Shown here: positions 50,843 to 59,781 of the stretch, in pieces
Layout of the letters: each line of letters begins with the position of its first letter
How positions within the stretch are numbered: position 1 is the stretch's first letter
NCBI GenBank assembly: GCA_018336035.1
Contig: JAGXRD010000042.1
Coordinates: 1-64,000 of the forward strand
Length of the DNA: 64,000 nucleotides
Reading direction: 5' to 3'
Source of the DNA: Alphaproteobacteria bacterium
GTDB taxonomy: Bacteria > Pseudomonadota > Alphaproteobacteria > Ferrovibrionales > Ferrovibrionaceae
The notes under the pieces: generated by a model
Told to the model about the DNA's origin: nothing
The model's input: only the letters and a program-made list of their open reading frames with translations
Database searches by the model: none
Position numbers and translations under genes: made by a program

Positions 50843-52003
50843 ATGGACTTCACGCTTAACGATGAGCAGCGCCAGATTTACGATTACGGCGCGCAGCTCG
50901 CGCAGAAATTCGACAATGCCTATTGGCTGGATCATGCCCGACGCCACGTCTTCCCCCGCGAGATGTTTCAGCAGATCGCCGATGACGGCTTCCTCGGCAT
51001 CATGGTGCCCGAGGAATATGGCGGTGCCGGTCTCGGTATGACCGAGATGGCGCTCTTCATGGAGGGCACCTCTAACTACGGCATCCCGCTCCTGATGATG
51101 GTGGTCGGCCCCACCATGTCGCTCGCCCATATCGCCAGCCACGGGACCGAGTTCCACCGCAAGGAGCTCTTACCGGCCGCCTGCCGGGGCGAAATCCAGT
51201 TCTGTTTCGCGATCACCGAACCGGGTGCAGGCTCGAACACGATAAAGGCCACGACGCTCGCCAGGCGCAATGGTAACCGCTTCCGTCTTTCAGGGGAAAA
51301 GACCTTTATCACCGGCGCCGACGTCTCCGACTACTGCCTGGTTGTGGCGCGCACCAAGCCGCACACCGAGGTCACGCGCAAGACCGACGGCTTCACGCTT
51401 TTCGCGGTGAACCTGAAGGCGAAGGGCGTAGAGATGCAGCGGGTGAAGGTCTCGATCCCACTCCCGGAAGAACAGTGGACCCTATTCTTCGACGAGGTGG
51501 ACCTCGGTCCCGAGGACGTCGTGGGCGATGTGGACGACGGCTTCTCGATCCTGTTCGATTCACTCAATCCCGAGCGGATCATTCTGGCGGCTCTTTGCTG
51601 CGGAATCGGTCGGTTCGCCTTACGGAAGGCGGTGGCCTATGCTTGCGAGCGCAACGTATTCGGCCAGCCGATCGGCGCGCATCAGGGCGTGCAGCACCCG
51701 ATGGCCAAGGCCCATACGGCCGTGGAGATGGCGAGCCTGATGACCCGCCGCGCGGCCTGGGAATTCGACAACAAACTTCCGGCCGGCGCATCGTCGAACA
51801 TGGCGAAATACGCCGCCGCCGAGGCCGGAATCGAGGCCGTGGACGCCGCCCTTCAGGCGCATGGCGGGTCGGGTTTTACGGAAGACACCGGGCTCTACGA
51901 GCTTTATCCGCTGGTCCGTCTGCTGCGCACCGCGCCGGTGAATCGTGAACTGTGCCTAAGCTTCATCGGCGAGAAGGTGATGGGCCTGCCCCGGTCTTAC
52001 TGA
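50843..52003 (+). CDS. Acyl-CoA dehydrogenase (internal-helix Glu type)
   Basis: 386 residues: FCFAITEPGAGSNTIK, GEKTFITGAD, MQRVKVSIPLPEEQW, and Glu244 in SLNPERIILAAL at the isovaleryl-type base position; the C-terminus RLLRTAPVNRELCLSFIGE has no EGT motif. A second dehydrogenase with different base geometry from its operon neighbour at 48871 suggests two successive oxidations. Confidence 0.9.
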   Translation: MDFTLNDEQRQIYDYGAQLAQKFDNAYWLDHARRHVFPREMFQQIADDGFLGIMVPEEYGGAGLGMTEMALFMEGTSNYGIPLLMMVVGPTMSLAHIASHGTEFHRKELLPAACRGEIQFCFAITEPGAGSNTIKATTLARRNGNRFRLSGEKTFITGADVSDYCLVVARTKPHTEVTRKTDGFTLFAVNLKAKGVEMQRVKVSIPLPEEQWTLFFDEVDLGPEDVVGDVDDGFSILFDSLNPERIILAALCCGIGRFALRKAVAYACERNVFGQPIGAHQGVQHPMAKAHTAVEMASLMTRRAAWEFDNKLPAGASSNMAKYAAAEAGIEAVDAALQAHGGSGFTEDTGLYELYPLVRLLRTAPVNRELCLSFIGEKVMGLPRSY

Positions 52004-52026
52004 CCGAAAGTGCCCAGGAGGAGAGT

Positions 52027-53418
52027 ATGCAATACGGAATGCGCTTTCGGCGGGCCTGTGCCAGCGCAAAGGCGAACGACCGGTTCTGGCACGAGGTAGA
52101 GGGCATGCCGCTCGACGGGGTGCGCCGAATCCAGGAGGAGCGGCTGGTCGAGCAAATGGCCTATCTCAGGGCCAACTCGCCATTTTATCGGGACAAATTC
52201 GCGGCGGCCGGCGTCGGTTTCGATGATATTCGCACCATCGAGGATCTGCAAAGGCTTCCCTTCACCTATAAGACCGAAATCCGCGAAAGCCTGTCGGCCG
52301 AGCCGCCTTTCGGCCGCCACCGCGCCGCCCCGATGGAAGACATCATCCAGATGCAGGCTTCATCGGGCACAACCGGCAGCCCGTCTTATGTGGCGCTGAC
52401 AGAATCCGACGCCGAGATGTGGCACGAGATGAGCGCACGCTGCTTCTTCGCCAACGGCGTGCGGCCCGGCGATATGGTACTTCATGCTTTTTCGCTGGCC
52501 AAAGGCTTTGTCGGTGGTGTTCCAGTGATGCAGGGGCTTCAGTATATGGGCGCCATCGACGTGCCGGTGGGCGCCGATGGCGGTGCTGACCGGCTCCTTC
52601 GCGCCTGCGCCGACGTCCGCCCGCGCTGCGTCGTCGGGGCGCCGAATTTCGTGATCCACCTAGCGGAGAAGGCCGAAGAGGTACTGGGCGTCCCAGCGAG
52701 CAGACTGGGAGTGGAACGAGCCATCGTCGGCGGCGAGCCGGGGGGCGGCATTCCGGCGATCCGCGCCAAGATCGAAAAACTCTGGGGCGCCAAGTGCACC
52801 GAGATGCTGGGCGGTACCGACCTGGGTGTTACGTACTGGGCCGAATGTGACCAGCAGTCGGGCATGCACATGGTCAACATGGATTATATCATCACCGAGT
52901 TGCTCGACCCTGATACCGGCAAGATCATCCCTTGGGAGGAGGGTGCCAAGGGCGAGATGATCTACACCGCCCTCGGTCGCCGGGCGAGCCCGCTAGTGCG
53001 CTTCCGCTCTGGCGATTTCATCGAGGTCCTGGGCACGACCTGCCCCTGCGGCCGGACGGGTCCCAAGATCCGTTGTACAGGGCGCACCGATGACATGCTG
53101 ATCGTGCGCGGTGCCAACGTATTCCCCTCGGCAATTCACAGCATCGTCAACGAGATGGTGCCAGAAACGAATGGCGTGATGCGTGTGGTGGCTGACTTTG
53201 AGGGTCACACCACGCAGGAGGCGCTGAAAATCATTGTCGAGCGCGGACCCGCCCTCAAGCCCGAGGCCGATCCGACTCTGAAGAAAAAGATTGAGCAGCG
53301 CCTGCGCGACGCTTTGGTGTTCAAGGCCGATGTCAGGATCGTCGATTCCGACACCTTCGAAAAGCCAGGAGCGGCCAAGATAGCCTTCGTTTTGAGAAAA
53401 TTTCCCAACCTGCCATGA
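52027..53418 (+). CDS. PaaK-type (phenylacetate-CoA-ligase-like) acyl-CoA ligase
   Basis: 463 residues from ATG 52027 after AGGAGG. NSPFYRDKFAAAGV, MQASSGTTGSPSYVALTESD (ATP loop), GVTYWAECDQQSGMHM, GDFIEVLGTTCPCGRTG and GRTDDMLIVRGANVFPS are PaaK family motifs. PaaK relatives activate aromatic or other carboxylic acids. It overlaps the carboxyltransferase gene by 4 bases, so it belongs to the carboxylase C operon. Confidence 0.92.
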   Translation: MQYGMRFRRACASAKANDRFWHEVEGMPLDGVRRIQEERLVEQMAYLRANSPFYRDKFAAAGVGFDDIRTIEDLQRLPFTYKTEIRESLSAEPPFGRHRAAPMEDIIQMQASSGTTGSPSYVALTESDAEMWHEMSARCFFANGVRPGDMVLHAFSLAKGFVGGVPVMQGLQYMGAIDVPVGADGGADRLLRACADVRPRCVVGAPNFVIHLAEKAEEVLGVPASRLGVERAIVGGEPGGGIPAIRAKIEKLWGAKCTEMLGGTDLGVTYWAECDQQSGMHMVNMDYIITELLDPDTGKIIPWEEGAKGEMIYTALGRRASPLVRFRSGDFIEVLGTTCPCGRTGPKIRCTGRTDDMLIVRGANVFPSAIHSIVNEMVPETNGVMRVVADFEGHTTQEALKIIVERGPALKPEADPTLKKKIEQRLRDALVFKADVRIVDSDTFEKPGAAKIAFVLRKFPNLP

Positions 53419-55022
53419 CAAAGCTGAAATCCCTGCTCGACCCCGGATCGGAAGACTTCCGGGCGAACGAAACGCATTATCGCGCCAAGGTGGCCGAGTT
53501 GTACGCACTGCGGCGCACCCAGCGTGTCGGCGGAGCGGAAAGCGCGCAGGAACGCCATGTGAAGAAGGGCAAGATCCTGCCACGCGAACGAGTCGAGCGG
53601 CTGATCGACCCTGGCATGCCGTTCCTGGAACTCGGCGAACTGGCCAGCCTCGACAGGTATGAGGGCGTACCGCCCGGCGCGGGCATCATCACCGGCATCG
53701 GGGTGATCGAGGGCCGCCATTGCATGATCATCGCCAACGACGCCACCGTGAAGGGCGGCACCTACTTCGGCATGACCTGTCGAAAGCACGTGCGCGCCCA
53801 GCGGATCGCCTGGGCCAATCGCCTGCCTGTCGTGACGCTGGTCGATTCCGGCGGCGCGTTTCTGCCTGATCAGGAAAACATCTTCCCCGACGAAGGCCAG
53901 TTCGGCTCGATATTTCACAATCAAGTTGGGATGTCAGGCGACGGCGTACCGCAGATCGCCGTGGTCATGGGCCCCTGCACCGCTGGCGGTGCCTATATTC
54001 CGGCGCTTTGCGACGAGGTGGTCATCGTGCGCGGCCAGGGCTTCATGTATCTTGGTGGGCCGGAACTCACCTTCGCCGCCACTGGCGAGAAGGTCGATAA
54101 CGAGATCCTTGGCGGCGCCAAGATGCACTGCTCGGTCTCGGGTGTAACCGACCATCTGGCCGAGGATGACGCCCATGCGCTCGCCATCACGCGAGAGATC
54201 GTCAAGCATCTGGGCGAGAAGCCCTTCCCGCGCAAGAGCCCGGCCCCGCCGCGCCCCCCGGCCTACCCCGTGGAAGAGATTTACGGCATCGTAAGCCGTA
54301 ACCCCAAGGTACCCACTGAGAACCGCGAAATTGTCGCGCGGCTGGTGGACGAGAGCCAGTTCCATGAGTTCAAGCCGCTCTACGGCGACACTCTGATGAC
54401 CGGTTGGGGCCGCATTCACGGGCATGAGGTGGGGATTCTTGCCAATACCGGCGTGCTGTTCGTGGAAGCGGCGCTGAAGGCCACGCATTTCATCAATCTT
54501 TGCGTGCAGCGCGACATCCCGCTGCTGTTTCTGGCCGACGTCAATGGCTTCATGGTGGGCCGCGAGGTCGAGCAGATGGGAATCGCCAAGGCGGGCGCCA
54601 AGATGATCACCGCCATGTCCTCCGCTCGCGTGCCGAAATTCACCATCATTACAGGGGGTTCGTACGGAGCCGGATATCTGGCCATGCTAGGCCGCCCTTT
54701 TCAACCTGATGCGATGTTTGCCTGGCCCACGGGCCGCGCGGCCATCATGGGGCCGGAACAGGCCGCCAGCGTGCTGGCCCAGGTGCGTGCCCAGATCAAC
54801 GGGCGCGAGGGCAAGGCATGGACAAAGGAGGAGGAAGAAGCCTTCAAGGCGCCTATCCGCAAGGAATATGAGGATTTTCAGGGCGCCTATAACTTCGCCT
54901 CGAATCTCTGGGTTGACGGCGTGATCGAGCCCTGCGAAACGCGCGAAGTCCTGGCGCTGCTGCTCGACATCACCTCGCGGCGGCCGAGAGCCGAAACCCA
55001 CTTTGGCGTGTTCAGGATGTGA
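53415..55022 (+). CDS. Acyl-CoA carboxylase beta subunit (carboxyltransferase), system C
   Basis: 535 residues: PRERVERLIDPGMPFLELGE, GAGIITGIGVIEG, ANDATVKGGTYFG, GPCTAGGAYIPALCDE, VNGFMVGREVEQMGIAKAGA and SYGAGYLAMLGRPF. The motif GAGN of systems A and B is GAGY here and the next stretch is GRPFQPDAMFAWP, so a different acyl-CoA is expected. Paired with the biotinylated alpha subunit directly downstream. Confidence 0.92.
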   Translation: MTKLKSLLDPGSEDFRANETHYRAKVAELYALRRTQRVGGAESAQERHVKKGKILPRERVERLIDPGMPFLELGELASLDRYEGVPPGAGIITGIGVIEGRHCMIIANDATVKGGTYFGMTCRKHVRAQRIAWANRLPVVTLVDSGGAFLPDQENIFPDEGQFGSIFHNQVGMSGDGVPQIAVVMGPCTAGGAYIPALCDEVVIVRGQGFMYLGGPELTFAATGEKVDNEILGGAKMHCSVSGVTDHLAEDDAHALAITREIVKHLGEKPFPRKSPAPPRPPAYPVEEIYGIVSRNPKVPTENREIVARLVDESQFHEFKPLYGDTLMTGWGRIHGHEVGILANTGVLFVEAALKATHFINLCVQRDIPLLFLADVNGFMVGREVEQMGIAKAGAKMITAMSSARVPKFTIITGGSYGAGYLAMLGRPFQPDAMFAWPTGRAAIMGPEQAASVLAQVRAQINGREGKAWTKEEEEAFKAPIRKEYEDFQGAYNFASNLWVDGVIEPCETREVLALLLDITSRRPRAETHFGVFRM

Positions 55023-55032
55023 GGCGGCTGCA

Positions 55033-57048
55033 GTGAAGATCAAGACGCTTCTTATCGCCAACCGCGGCGAAATCGCTTGCCGGATCGCCCGCACGGCGAG
55101 GAGCTGCGGCATCATACCCGTCGGAGTCCATTCCGAGGCCGATGCCAATTCGCTCCACGTACGCGAGATCGCCCGCTCGATCTGGATCGGCGGCGGGCCT
55201 GCCCCGGAAAGCTACCTGCGCATTGACGCAGTGCTGGCCGCGGCGAAGGACGCTGGGGCCGACGCCATCCATCCCGGCTACGGCTTCCTCGCCGAGAACC
55301 CCGAATTCGCGCGCGCGGTCGAGGCCGCCGGCATGATCTTCATGGGGCCGACGCCGGAAACCCTGGAACGCTTCGGCGACAAAGCCACCGCCAAGGAGGC
55401 GGCCATCGCCGCCGGTCTGCCGGTGATTTCGGGGGCCGCAGGCACCCTGTCCGATCCCGACAAAATCGCCGCCGAAGTGCGCCGGATGGGGCTGCCCGTG
55501 CTGCTGAAGGCAGTGGGCGGCGGCGGCGGACGCGGGCAGCGGCTCGTAGTTGACGAGAAGACCCTGGCCGCCGACATCGAGGGGGCGATGCGTGAGGCGA
55601 AGTCGACCTTCGGCTCGGAAGGTCTCCTGCTGGAACGCTTCCTGTCCGAGGCCCGTCACGTGGAGGTGCAGATTGCCGGTGACGGCAAGGGCCATGTAGT
55701 GCATCTGTTCGAGCGCGACTGCACGCTCCAGCGCCGCCATCAGAAGGTGATCGAGGAGGCGCCCGCCTGGGGCCTGCCCCGCGCGCTTCTCGACGCGATC
55801 ACCCGTGACGCGGTGCGCCTTGGCGAGACACTCGACTACCGGGGGCTCGGCACAGTGGAGTTCCTCGTGGTGGGAAAGGAGTACTTCTTCCTCGAGGTGA
55901 ACCCGCGCATCCAGGTCGAACATCCTGTCACCGAGGCAGTCACGGGACTCGACCTCGTGGCTCTGCATCTGCGTATCGCCGAGGGCCTCGGCCTGGGACT
56001 CAGCCAGGACGAGCTGAAGGTCGACGGCCACGCCGTCGAGGCGCGGCTCTATGCCGAGGATCCGGCGATGCAGTTCGCCCCGTCCACCGGCAGATTGACC
56101 ACGCTCAGCCTGCCCGACGGTCTCCGCATCGACAGCGGGGTCGAGGCCGGCGATACCGTCACTCCCTACTACGATCCCATGATCGCGAAGCTGATCGTCC
56201 ATGCGCCCGACCGCGAGACAGCACTGGCGCGGCTCGCGCAGGCGCTGGATCATGTCGCTGTCGAAGGTGTCGAGACCAATCGCGCCTTCCTGGCCGCGCT
56301 GGCCCGCAACACCGATTTCGAGAAAATGAACGTCCACACCCGCTGGATCGACGAGCGGCTGAACGATCTAACTGCGCCCATGCAAGTCCCGGATACCCGG
56401 CTTTGGAAAGCCGTGGCTGCCGTGCTTTTCGTCGTTCGTGAACGCTCAGATGGCGCCGCCGAACCATGGTCGAACCGCGACGTGTTCACAAACTGGCGGC
56501 TCGGCCTTGGCGGCGGAATGATGGAGGCGGGCCAGCGGGTCATGCTGACCGACGCAGCGGGAAGCTCTGGGGAGCTCTGCGTGAGCCCAGTCCGCTCCGG
56601 CGACATCTACACAGTCTACGGAATTGACGGAGCCGCCCTCACCTTCTCCTGCCGTGAGATCGCGCCGGGTCGATGGCGCGTGGCGCAGGGTGGAATGGTA
56701 AACGTGGTAACGGCGCGCCTCCACGCCGGGGGGATCGAGATCGACGCGGCGCCGGGCCGACTGGTCTACCGGCCGGCACTACCCTTGGCCTCGGCAGGCG
56801 CAGACAGCGCTGCCGAGCGGACCGTTGCCTCGCCGCTAACCGGGATGATCGTCGACATCAAAGTATCCGAAGGCGATGCGATCGCCGAAGGCGATGTATT
56901 AGCGGTCCTGGAGTCGATGAAGCTCGAGATCTCCATCAGGGCGTCTGCCCCCGGCATCGCCGCGAAGGTTGCGGTCTCAAAGGGCATGATGGTGAATCGC
57001 GGCCAGATGATCGCCGAGATCATACCACCCGAAAAGGAGCAGGCATGA
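55033..57048 (+). CDS. Acyl-CoA carboxylase alpha subunit, system C (biotin carboxylase + BCCP)
   Basis: 671 residues from GTG 55033 (GAGG upstream). TLLIANRGEIACRIARTAR, HPGYGFLAENPEFA, KAVGGGGGRGQRLV, FLEVNPRIQVEHPVTE (Val-Asn-Pro instead of Met-Asn-Thr in the ATP-site motif), and the biotinyl domain VASPLTGMIVDI with VLESMKLEIS, Lys630 the biotin site. Same total length as system A but clearly diverged. Confidence 0.93.
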   Translation: MKIKTLLIANRGEIACRIARTARSCGIIPVGVHSEADANSLHVREIARSIWIGGGPAPESYLRIDAVLAAAKDAGADAIHPGYGFLAENPEFARAVEAAGMIFMGPTPETLERFGDKATAKEAAIAAGLPVISGAAGTLSDPDKIAAEVRRMGLPVLLKAVGGGGGRGQRLVVDEKTLAADIEGAMREAKSTFGSEGLLLERFLSEARHVEVQIAGDGKGHVVHLFERDCTLQRRHQKVIEEAPAWGLPRALLDAITRDAVRLGETLDYRGLGTVEFLVVGKEYFFLEVNPRIQVEHPVTEAVTGLDLVALHLRIAEGLGLGLSQDELKVDGHAVEARLYAEDPAMQFAPSTGRLTTLSLPDGLRIDSGVEAGDTVTPYYDPMIAKLIVHAPDRETALARLAQALDHVAVEGVETNRAFLAALARNTDFEKMNVHTRWIDERLNDLTAPMQVPDTRLWKAVAAVLFVVRERSDGAAEPWSNRDVFTNWRLGLGGGMMEAGQRVMLTDAAGSSGELCVSPVRSGDIYTVYGIDGAALTFSCREIAPGRWRVAQGGMVNVVTARLHAGGIEIDAAPGRLVYRPALPLASAGADSAAERTVASPLTGMIVDIKVSEGDAIAEGDVLAVLESMKLEISIRASAPGIAAKVAVSKGMMVNRGQMIAEIIPPEKEQA

Positions 57049-58004
57049 CCGACTTTCCAAAGTTTGTAGAATTTCGTGAAGAAGGCCCGCGCGAGGGTTT
57101 TCAGATCGAAACCAAGATGTACCCCATCGAGCAACGGATTGAACTGATCGACATGCTCAGCGAAACGGGGCTGAAGCGGATCCAGGTGGGCAGCTTCGTG
57201 AGCCCCAGATACGTGCCGCAGATGGCCGACACGGGCGAACTGTTCCAGCGCATCAAGCGCAAGCCAAGTGTGAAATACACCGCACTCTGGCTGAACGAGA
57301 AAGGGTTCCGCAAGGCGTTATCTGCGCATCGGGTCGATATTGACCCGCGGCTTCTTTTCTATCCCTCCGAAGCGTTCGCGCAGTCCAACAATAACTGTTC
57401 CTCAGCGGATATGCGCGAGCGGCAGCGCGAATGGGTGCGACTCTACAAGGAAACGGGATACACTGTCGATGCCGCCTATGTGATGACCGCGTTCGGCTGC
57501 AATCTTCAGGGGCCGATCCCGCAGGAGCAAGTTCTGGACGACTTCCGCTTTGTCCTCCGACTTTGCGAAGAAGAGGAAATTCCGGTACCTATCCTTGTGA
57601 TCGCCGACACGATGGGCTGGGGCAACCCCGAAGCGGTCAAGCGCATGATCGGCGCCCTGCGTGAGCTGGCGCCCGGGGCGCGCATCGGAATGCATCTCCA
57701 CGACACACGCGGGCTGGGCATCGCCAATATCCATGCGGCACTGTCGATGGGGGTGGACATGTTCGAAACCTCGGTGGCGGGTCTGGGCGGCTGCCCCTTC
57801 GCGGGCCACGGCCATGCCCGCGCAGCGGGCAATGTCTGCACCGAAGACGCGGTGCTTCTGTGTCACGAGCTGGGTATCGAGACGGGCATCGACCTTGAAA
57901 AGCTGATCGCCGCCGCGGCGAAGGCGGAAGAGATCATCGGCGCACCTCTGATGGGCCGGGTGATGCATTCCGGCAGCCTCGACAAGTTTCGCCTAGCGAA
58001 ATGA
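57045..58004 (+). CDS. HMG-CoA-lyase-like enzyme
   Basis: 319 residues, TIM barrel with EEGPREGFQIE at 12-22 (Arg16 matches the catalytic Arg; the usual Asp is Glu17), metal ligands His217, His219 and Asp220 in HLHDTRG, and catalytic Cys250 in GLGGCPFAGHGHARAAGN. The family splits 3-hydroxy-3-methylglutaryl-CoA into acetoacetate and acetyl-CoA. Coupled to the carboxylase alpha gene (ATGA overlap; AAGGAG before the start). With the hydratase of system A it could complete a Liu/Atu-type route. Confidence 0.9.
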   Translation: MTDFPKFVEFREEGPREGFQIETKMYPIEQRIELIDMLSETGLKRIQVGSFVSPRYVPQMADTGELFQRIKRKPSVKYTALWLNEKGFRKALSAHRVDIDPRLLFYPSEAFAQSNNNCSSADMRERQREWVRLYKETGYTVDAAYVMTAFGCNLQGPIPQEQVLDDFRFVLRLCEEEEIPVPILVIADTMGWGNPEAVKRMIGALRELAPGARIGMHLHDTRGLGIANIHAALSMGVDMFETSVAGLGGCPFAGHGHARAAGNVCTEDAVLLCHELGIETGIDLEKLIAAAAKAEEIIGAPLMGRVMHSGSLDKFRLAK

Positions 58005-58015
58005 GGAGGACCGAT

Positions 58016-58930
58016 ATGGGAAAAATACTGAACGGAAAGGTCGTGCTGGTCACCGGCGCAGGTGGCGGGATCGGCCGCGAGGTCGCACTTATGGCGGCAG
58101 CCGAAGGAGCGGCGGTCGTGGTCAATGATTTGGGCGCGACGCTCAAGGGCGTCGGGCAAACTATCACCGCTGCGCAGGCCGTCGTGAACGAGATCAAGGC
58201 TGCCGGCGGCAACGCCATCGCCGATGGCGGCAGCGTAACCGACCCGGACGCCGCCCGAGCCATGGTCGAGGCCGCCGTAAAGGAGTTTGGCCGCATCGAC
58301 GCCGTAGTGAACAATGCCGGGATCCTGCGCGATGGCTTCTTTCACAAGATGACATACGACGACTTCGACGCGGTGGTGAAGGTACATCTTTATGGCGCCT
58401 TCAACACCAGCCGCGCTGCAGCTGATTATTTCCGCGAGCAGCAAAGCGGCGCATTGGTGCACATGACTTCGACCTCGGGCCTGATCGGCAATTACGCACA
58501 GGCCAACTATTCGGCGGCGAAACTTGGAATCGCGGCTTTTTCGAGAGCCGTCGCACTGGACCTCAGACGCTGGAACGTGCGGTCCAACTGCATCGCGCCC
58601 TTCGCATGGAGCCGGATGATTTCGTCGATCAAGACCGACACGCCGGAGCAGGAGGCGCGGGTCGAAAAGATCAAGAAGATGACACCCGCCAAGGTCGCGC
58701 CTATGGCTTGCTATCTGATGAGCGATGAGGCTGCAGATGTCTCGGGCCAGATTTTCGCCGTTCGGATGAATGAAGTCTTTCTGATGAGCCAGCCGCGGCC
58801 GGTGCGTTCGGTGCATTCCGGCGACGGTTGGACCCCCGACACAATCGCCGTGCATGCCGTTCCCGCGCTCAAATCGCATTTCACGCCGCTGGAAGTTTCG
58901 GCGGACGTCTTTTCCTGGGATCCCGTCTGA
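58016..58930 (+). CDS. SDR, MFE-2-type 3-hydroxyacyl-CoA dehydrogenase
   Basis: 304 residues from ATG 58016 after GAGGAGG. LVTGAGGGIGR, VVVNDLGATLKG, NNAGILRDGFFHKM, STSGLIGNYAQANYSAAKLG (Tyr165, Lys169) and FAWSRMI match the dehydrogenase part of peroxisomal multifunctional enzyme 2 and its bacterial relatives. A C-terminal extension of about 60 residues (from PRPVRSVHSGDGW) is not a hydratase domain. Confidence 0.9.
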   Translation: MGKILNGKVVLVTGAGGGIGREVALMAAAEGAAVVVNDLGATLKGVGQTITAAQAVVNEIKAAGGNAIADGGSVTDPDAARAMVEAAVKEFGRIDAVVNNAGILRDGFFHKMTYDDFDAVVKVHLYGAFNTSRAAADYFREQQSGALVHMTSTSGLIGNYAQANYSAAKLGIAAFSRAVALDLRRWNVRSNCIAPFAWSRMISSIKTDTPEQEARVEKIKKMTPAKVAPMACYLMSDEAADVSGQIFAVRMNEVFLMSQPRPVRSVHSGDGWTPDTIAVHAVPALKSHFTPLEVSADVFSWDPV

Positions 58931-59733
58931 TGGCCAGACGCAAGGACAAAATCACCTCCGCCATTGCCTGGAGCAAACCCGACAAGATCAGCGTGCGCGG
59001 ACTGGACCTGACGAACGAGATTCTGGGGCACATGAATCTCGGCGATCTGGCGTTCCTGCAGTTGACGGGCCGCAGGGCCACGCCCCAGGAAAGCCAGGTG
59101 TTCAACGCCCTCGTCATCACGCTGGTCGAACATGGTATCACGCCGTCTGCCTTGGCCGCGCGCATGACCTATATGGGTGCGCCGGAATCGCTCCAGGCCG
59201 CCGTCGCGGCTGGGCTCTGCGGGCTGGGCACGGTATTCGTCGGCTCGATGGAAGGCGCTTCAAAGATGCTGTACGAGGCGTTGCCGGAGGACAAACTGGG
59301 CACCGGTGCCGATCTCGACGCCATTGCCGCCAAAACGGTCGAGACGTTCCGCCGCCGCAGGACAATTGTGCCGGGGCTGGGCCATCCGGTACACAAGCCG
59401 GTAGACCCCCGCGCGCCGCGGCTTTTCCAGATTGCGGCGGAGAACGGTAAGTCGGGCGAATATGTCGCGCTGATCCAGAAGATCCAAGCTGCCGCGGAAA
59501 AGGCGTCGGGCAAGATGCTGCCGATCAACGCCACCGGCGCGATCGGAGCGATCTGCTGCGAGTTCGGCTTCCCATGGAAGATCGTGCGCGGCTTTGGCGT
59601 GATGGCACGCGCGATCGGGCTTGTGGGCCATATCCTCGAGGAGAGCGAGAATCCGATTTCCTACGAAATCTGGCAGCGCGCTGAAGAGGAGATCCTGGAG
59701 ACAAGCGGCCCCGGCGAGCACGCGGTGGAATGA
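58930..59733 (+). CDS. Citryl-CoA lyase / citrate-synthase-fold enzyme
   Basis: 267 residues, short citrate-synthase fold resembling the citryl-CoA lyase module of ATP-citrate lyase. His68 in VEHGITPSALAARM, His152 in GLGHPVHKPVDPR, and INATGAIGAICCEFGFPW followed by GFGVMARAIGLVGHI are the active-site blocks. Known members cleave citryl-CoA to acetyl-CoA and oxaloacetate. Last gene of the operon, sharing one base with the SDR stop. A related 3-hydroxy-3-carboxyacyl-CoA is a possible substrate here. Confidence 0.85.
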   Translation: MARRKDKITSAIAWSKPDKISVRGLDLTNEILGHMNLGDLAFLQLTGRRATPQESQVFNALVITLVEHGITPSALAARMTYMGAPESLQAAVAAGLCGLGTVFVGSMEGASKMLYEALPEDKLGTGADLDAIAAKTVETFRRRRTIVPGLGHPVHKPVDPRAPRLFQIAAENGKSGEYVALIQKIQAAAEKASGKMLPINATGAIGAICCEFGFPWKIVRGFGVMARAIGLVGHILEESENPISYEIWQRAEEEILETSGPGEHAVE

Positions 59734-59781
59734 AGGACCCGCACCTCCGCGCTGTCAACCATGACCAGTTGCGTGAGGAAC

